From Mucidula mucida (taxonomy: Eukaryota; Basidiomycota; Agaricomycetes; Agaricales; Physalacriaceae), in assembly GCA_015501055.1 (NCBI GenBank), contig JADNYV010000096.1, positions 1-64,000 of the forward strand: a stretch of DNA of 64,000 nt. The letters run 5' to 3'. The notes under the pieces are model-generated. The model had not been told where the DNA came from, made no database searches, and saw only the letters and a program-made list of their open reading frames with translations. A program made the position numbers and the translations under genes. Positions 58,996-64,000 of the stretch are shown here, in pieces. Within the stretch, counting starts at the first letter, position 1, and the number at the start of each line of letters is the position of its first letter.

Positions 58996-59290
58996 AAGCC
59001 CAGGATTATTGTTAAAGTGTGAGAGGATGGTGGTCGTATAAGCCAAGTTGGGATGTGTGCCAGTCATGATCCAGATTAGTGATCCGACCCCTCCTCTGTA
59101 TGGATGTCTCTGCATATCAGTAATCTCAAGCGCGTTGGTGGGACATTGGTTGCATGACAGTTGAATGTTTGGGTCCATAGATATGGCTGCTGGCTTACAG
59201 TCTTCCATATTGAAGTGCTGTAGCACGGAATTAATGTAAGAGGTCTGATTAATAGAAATAGACCTGGCTGTAGAAGTAGCACATGTATGA
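58996..59290 (-). pseudogene. Ty1/Copia fragment (end of reverse transcriptase)
   Basis: The minus frame reads MEDCKPAAISMDPNIQLS, MQRHPYRGGVGSLIWIM and TTTILSHFNNNPGL. This is the conserved stretch after the Copia RT active site (C-K-P...D-P...Y-R...G-S-L...L-S-R-F). It is cut at 58,995 by the Gypsy LTR. It is a different copy from the one at 59529-61343, which contains the same region. Confidence 0.65.
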
Positions 59291-59528
59291 GTGGACTAGC
59301 TCAGACCGTGAAGGTAACAGACTGTATTTATACCTGTAGAAATAGTACATGTATGAGTGGACTAGCTACAGTAGAGTAAGCAATGATATAAAGCATAAAT
59401 AATGGTATGCTCACCTCAGACCGTGAAGGTAACAGACTGAGGTGAGATGGTAACGAAGTACGACATATAAGGAGCGTGATCGGAAACTAACCACATAGCA
59501 TAGCCACTGAGTGGCGAATGGATCTCCT
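59291..59528. other. Short duplicated repeats, probable Copia 3' end
   Basis: TGTAGAARTAGYACATGTATGAGTGGACTAGCT occurs twice (about 59,268 and 59,335), and CAGACCGTGAAGGTAACAGACTG occurs twice (about 59,303 and 59,415). Possibly LTR remnants of the neighbouring Copia copies. Confidence 0.4.
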
Positions 59529-61343
59529 TCAACACTCCTCCGGATCCATACAACGTCTCTTCTTTAGCCCCAAAGCTGTCACAATACGATCATGCGCCGC
59601 TTGCAATAACGCCTTCGTGAATAAATCCGCCAAATTCTCTGCACTCCATATCACAATAACTTGAACATGCTTCTTCTTCACCAAGTCACGGATCAAATGA
59701 TACTTGACGTTAATATGCTTTACCAGCGCCAACTTTTTCGTGTTCTCCGTAAGACTGATTGATCCGAGGTTGTTGTTGCGCAACATAATAGGCTGTTTGA
59801 TGGGAATCTGGATCTCTGTCATAAACCCCTTCATCCACATTGCCTGCTTGCTCCCCCGGGCCAATACAATGTACTCTGACTCCGTTGTAGACTATGCAAC
59901 CATGGACTGCAACTTTGAGGACCAGGATACAGGACCGCCAGCCATCATAAAAATGTAACCCGACGTTGAGCGCCGACCATCAACATTGCCCGCGTAATCA
60001 GCGTTGACATATCCATATGGCTCGATTCCCATGCTATGTTCTATTGTTTTGCCGTCTCTGGGTCCTTTGTATGTGATGGTGTAGTCAATGGTGCCGCAGA
60101 GATACTGCACCACACCCACCAACACTTTCCAGTGAGTCGGTCCCAGATGATTTTGGAAGCGAGTAAGGACGCTAATGGCAAATGATAAGTCTGGTCTCGT
60201 CGCCGCTTGCCCCCACATCATGGACCCCAACAATGCACAATAAAGCTTGTTCTTCATATATGTGGCGTCATTTTCCGCCATTGGATTTGGGTACTGCTCA
60301 AGAGTGAGACCTGGGGGCAAAGGAGTCGATTTGGGTGGTAAATCCCAAATTTTGAAGAACCAAAGAACACGTTCGAAGTACGGCTACTGGGAAATCGAGG
60401 TATCGCCCAATTTATTATTGATGTCAACTGTGACACCTAAAAACAGCTCATAGTCTTCTGCATCATTAATCTCCCATCTTTCCGCAATTTCTCGCTTTGC
60501 TTTCTTCACCCCTTCCTTTGTTGATGACACACCATAAATGTCATCCGTGTATGTTGTTGTCAAAGTATACTTGTCATTAACATCTCGTACCTGTACACAT
60601 GGATCCACACCCAACTGCTGGTAACCCATCTCTTTGAACGACTTACTCAATGTCTCATACCAAATGTGCCCAGCCTGCATCGCTTCATAGAGTGGTTTGT
60701 TGAGACGACATACCAGATGTTCCTCCCTCGGCTCAATAAAACCTTCTGGTTGGCGCATGTAGATGGCTTTGTTGATTTTTCCGTTTAGGTAAGCCAATGT
60801 GAAATTGATTTGGAATGGGATTAATTGTCGCTGCGCAGCAACGGTTAACAACATGTGCCACGACTCGAACCTAATGACGCCACTCCAAGTCTTGTTGTAC
60901 TCAAGACCGGGTATCTGATGAAAACCGCGCAGAACATACCAACCTTTTTGCTTGCGAATAACACCATTGCCGGTATACTTGTTCGCAAATACCCACTTGC
61001 CATCAACAATGTGTGCCCCGGGCGGTGCTTCGACCAAAGTCCACATGTTTTGCTGCTTCAAGTTTTCTATCTCGGCACGCATTGGTTCCAACCAGAGATC
61101 AGGGTGTTGCATCACATCCCAATACCCATTCAGAAGACGGTTTCAATCGGCGAGGGACATAAATGCCCATGGATCTTCTAGGAAGGTGGCAAGATTTGCT
61201 GGACCATAACCTGCCCAGTCTTTGCCATGTTCTGCTGCCAATGCCTCACGCTGCTCATACTCAGCGTTGTGACAAGCTCTCTCAGACGGCGCAGCATTAC
61301 GCGCAGATTGCCGTGGTGGGGGTGGTGGCGGCAGTGTTGTCAT
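59529..61343 (-). pseudogene. Ty1/Copia reverse transcriptase-RNase H, truncated
   Basis: From the right: LPPPPPPRQSARNA, then PDLWLEPMRAEIENLKQQ, TWTLVEAPPG-type (MWTLVEAPPGAHIVDGKW), FQINFTLAYLNGKINKAIYM, the active site TTYTDDIYG, then ATRPDLSFAISVLTRFQNH. The RNase H part reads GYVNADYAGNVDGRRSTSGY, GPVSWSSKLQSMVA, HINVKYHLIRDLV and ENLADLFTKAL, the usual Copia end, stopping at 59529. Gag, protease and integrase are absent. The copy is cut at 61,343, exactly where the hAT end begins. Stops, for example between MVA and STTESEY, are of the CAA/CGA type. Confidence 0.85.
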
Positions 61344-64000
61344 AGAGGCTAAACCTCTAAAAGGTTTAAGGTCTCTACAACCTCTAAGAAGAGGGCTTTA
61401 ACTCATTGCTCGCACACTTGAGCTCTCTAAGAGATCTCTAATGTCTTAGATAACATATATGACATTCTGTACCCCTAATAGCTGTGCTCGAAAATTGCTC
61501 TACCCGCACTCGCAGACGTCCCGTCACCATTGCCTGACAGTCATGGGTGTGAAAGGTGTTCTCTGGCCATACTTCTTCCGTGGCGCACGACAGAACCAAA
61601 GCCAGTACCGCGCACACTGTCTGGCATGCATCGATGCACGTCAACCCGATAACGTACCAATTGATGTCAATATGGATGCATCTCTTATGGCGGCACAGCC
61701 GTGGTTCGATGCTGGTGTGTAATCCTAAATAAATTGTGGCGGTACACAACGGGCTCACAGTCTTGTAGCGCTCGAGGCTAGTAGCGATAAAGGAAGTGTC
61801 CGCGGGGATGCCAGTGCAATGTTGCACCACCTCGTCAGCTGCCCCAATGTGGCTGCTGCCGTTCGCAAGGGTTGCTGTTCGCGAAAAGGAGTGTCTCGAA
61901 AAGCTCAAGAAGAGCCGGAATGGTGGTAAAGACAATGATGGCTCTGAGGGAGATGACGAGGCAGATGCTGGGCCGTCGCGACCGCCTAAGCGCCAGCGGC
62001 TTGAAGCGACGAAGCAGATGCTTAAGCAAACACATCTGAAGGTGTTTAAAGGAATTAACATACCTTTCTCGGCCTTGGAAAAAGCAGCAGTCCAGGCCCA
62101 GTTCATGCGCGCCACCATATCCGCAAATCTCCCCTTTCGCTGGACTGATGATCCCGAAGTCATTTCACTCTTCCTCATGATGCGAGCTACGGCCGACGAG
62201 GTAATTCCTGAGCGTTGCTTGCTATCTGGAAAGCTGCTCAATATGGCGGCAAACAATATTGACCAAGTTATTCATGAATCTGTTCACCGAAAGCATGTCT
62301 CTATATCGTATGTACACGTTTGGATGATCTATGTCTCTTGCTGATTCAACATCCCCAGCACGGATGGATGGAAGGACAACTCACATAACAGTGTAACGGG
62401 GGTTCATATTGCTTGTCGCGGAAAGGTACATGTTGCATCCTTTTCTCGGTCGCTACTGACAGTAAATCAACAGTCGTATCTGGTAAAATTGGTCAAGACG
62501 AATAAGCAGAAGAAAGATGGCAAGTCGTACTGCGAGTTCTTCCTGGCCGTCATCGATGAGACAGAGGCAGTAACGGCTGCATCGTTGTGCTGTGTTGCTG
62601 CGACAACGATGGTGGGAGTCATAAAGGAAGGGATCTGATGCCATGTAAGCGCCCGTGGCTTCTAGTAGCTCCGTGCTGTGCTCATTAGGTAAGTGTTCAC
62701 CAGGAATGTATTAATCAGATTATGACTTACACCCATTTGGTAGTTCCAATTGACTCTCGGCGACTACTTCAAAGAGAATTTAATTGCCGCCAAGTATGCA
62801 GAGCAGGCAACTGGCCTGATTGGATGGCTCTTGAACCATCAGAAGGTTTGCGCCATCTTTGATGATGTTCAGTTAAGCAAGACGAACACTGTTCTTGCCG
62901 TTATTGTTGCTAATCTAACTCGCTGGACTACTCATTTCCTTGCGTTTGACCGTCTCATGACGTTAAAGCCATCACTTCGTCAAGCTGCTATCCTTCAACG
63001 AGACGAGATCATTGCTGCACAAGTCGGAGCCGAGAAAGAACGCAAGGAGCACAATAGACTCAAGACTGCTGCCGAAGAACATATCAATCTCATCAACAAT
63101 GCGGACATCTGGAAAGGACTTGAGGATGTCCTTTGCGACATCGAGCCCATCTGCTACGGAACCAACATAAACCAGACGGATCACACTCGTCTTGACGAGG
63201 TTTTGCTCATGTTCGCGGGTATCTTTCGTTATTTTGATGCTCATGCTGTACGCTCCGTTGCTCAAGGCATGACAAAGCGTATCGAGAAGCGCTGGAAGGC
63301 ACTAGACCAGCCCATCTTCATCTTTGCTCTGATCCTCAATCTGTATGAGGGTGTCTCGCGTTTTGGGAAGAACGCGGGCATCAATGCCTTTGCATTGAAC
63401 TCAGCATTCTTGGAGGTCTGTTTCCTATTCATCGTTACTATGCAAACATTAACGACATTTACAGCTTTATAAGCGTGTTAACTCTCGTCCAGATCCATCA
63501 ATACCTGCTGACGAGTTGGCTGAGCTACGTGCCACGAAGGAGAAGGCAGTGTCTATTGCCTTTATGGCATATCTTGCTGGTCGTGGCTCGTTTAGGGATT
63601 GGAAAGAGCACGAGGCGACGTTTTCCGAAACCAATGTACGTGTTCGGCGTTGTTTACATGCACTACTACTTATTCTATTGAATCTATTCTAGGGAAAGGA
63701 TCCTATCTTAGTCTGGGAGCAGTTTCTCGACGATGAGAGTGTATGTGAGCTGGCGGAGTTCGCAATCATGCTGTTGGATCTCGTCGTCAATCAGGCTGGC
63801 ATGGAGCAAACATTTTCCGAGCAAAAGTGAAGAAGACAGACCGTCGCAATTTATGGCGCTTCATAAGCTGGAGAAACTGTCCAAGGTACGTGGCTAAATC
63901 ACAGTTCTTCTCTATATTAATTCTTATCGTTTCGCCCGATCTAGGTTGGTGCTGGCATCCGCAATGAGCATGTCAGAACCAGGCTTGTGGCGGCACGTCA
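61343..64000. mobile_element. hAT transposon, left part; right end outside the window
   Basis: The left end is inferred at TAGAGGCTAAACCTC, directly next to the broken Copia frame. It is followed by subterminal CTCTAA-type repeats (61,350-61,445) and then the hAT transposase gene on +. The TAGAG start is shared with the non-autonomous element at 38295. The target duplication cannot be checked without the right end. Confidence 0.55.
61543..64000 (+). pseudogene. hAT-family transposase (BED finger, DUF659-like), decayed
   Basis: Exon 1, starting MGVKGVLWPYFFRG, has a BED-like finger ending YRAHCLACID. A 54-nt intron follows, then SAMLHHLVSCPNVAAAVR. A one-base frame change in AAGGGTT near 61,880 leads to VREKECLEKLKKS. 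Then come RATADEVIPERCLLSGKLL, TDGWKDNSHNS, YLVKLVKTNKQKKDGKSYC, and after another frame change near 62,580 the DNDGGSHKGRDL segment with a likely catalytic Asp. CCAH is followed by TAG where Gln fits. The middle (LTLGDYFKENLIAAKYAEQA, LTRWTTHFLAF) is open for 240 codons. The C-terminal dimerisation part (LLDLVVNQAGMEQTFSEQK, LHKLEKLSK) has two more frame changes. It is clearly dead, and the end lies beyond the window. Confidence 0.8.

Overview
The window reads as nuclear DNA of a mushroom-forming basidiomycete (Agaricomycetes). The reasons are many short (about 45-60 nt) GT-AG introns, a secreted AA9 polysaccharide monooxygenase, a SHPRH-like SNF2/RING gene, small HMG-box genes, and above all KDZ and Plavaka transposases, which are typical of this group. 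No bacterial, organellar or CRISPR-like sequence was seen. I do not assign a genus.

Layout. 1-6.3 kb is host sequence: a decayed AA9 copy (-), an intronless flavin-dependent halogenase-like gene (+) and an intact nine-exon AA9 gene (-). 6.3-13.0 kb is a transposon-like module: an uncharacterised gene (+), a multi-exon KDZ-superfamily-like transposase (-) and a divergently transcribed companion gene (+). 13.4-26.5 kb is host sequence: a SHPRH/Irc20-like ATPase and ubiquitin ligase (-), a small NTF2-like candidate (+), two tandem HMG-box genes (+) and a disordered Ser/Pro-rich protein (-).

27.5-45.0 kb is a nested set of DNA transposons. The outer Plavaka element has inverted ends of AAAACGGTAGGTTTG, a transposase on - and a companion gene on +. 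An 11,112-bp KDZ element with 479-bp terminal inverted repeats and a 7-bp target duplication (TTTCCTT) sits inside one intron of the outer companion gene, without disturbing its splice sites or reading phase. The KDZ element carries its own transposase (-), its own companion gene (+) and a viroplasmin/RNase HI-type cargo gene (+). That cargo gene is itself interrupted by a 914-bp hAT-like non-autonomous element with an 8-bp target duplication, which in turn contains a tRNA-like sequence.

46-64 kb is a retrotransposon graveyard: a truncated Ty3/Gypsy element (-) with two extra ORFs after its chromodomain; a second Gypsy element (-) whose 3' LTR cuts the first and whose gag gene contains a same-family solo LTR flanked by TCCAT; two Ty1/Copia fragments (-); and a decayed hAT transposase (+) that runs off the window.

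Most element genes from 27.5 kb on carry in-frame stops that fit C-to-T change (mainly CGA to TGA, some CAG to TAG and CAA to TAA). This points to methylation- or RIP-like mutation of repeats. The host genes at 1.7-5.4 kb and 13.4-26.4 kb read cleanly. Exon coordinates were deduced by eye from reading frames and splice signals.
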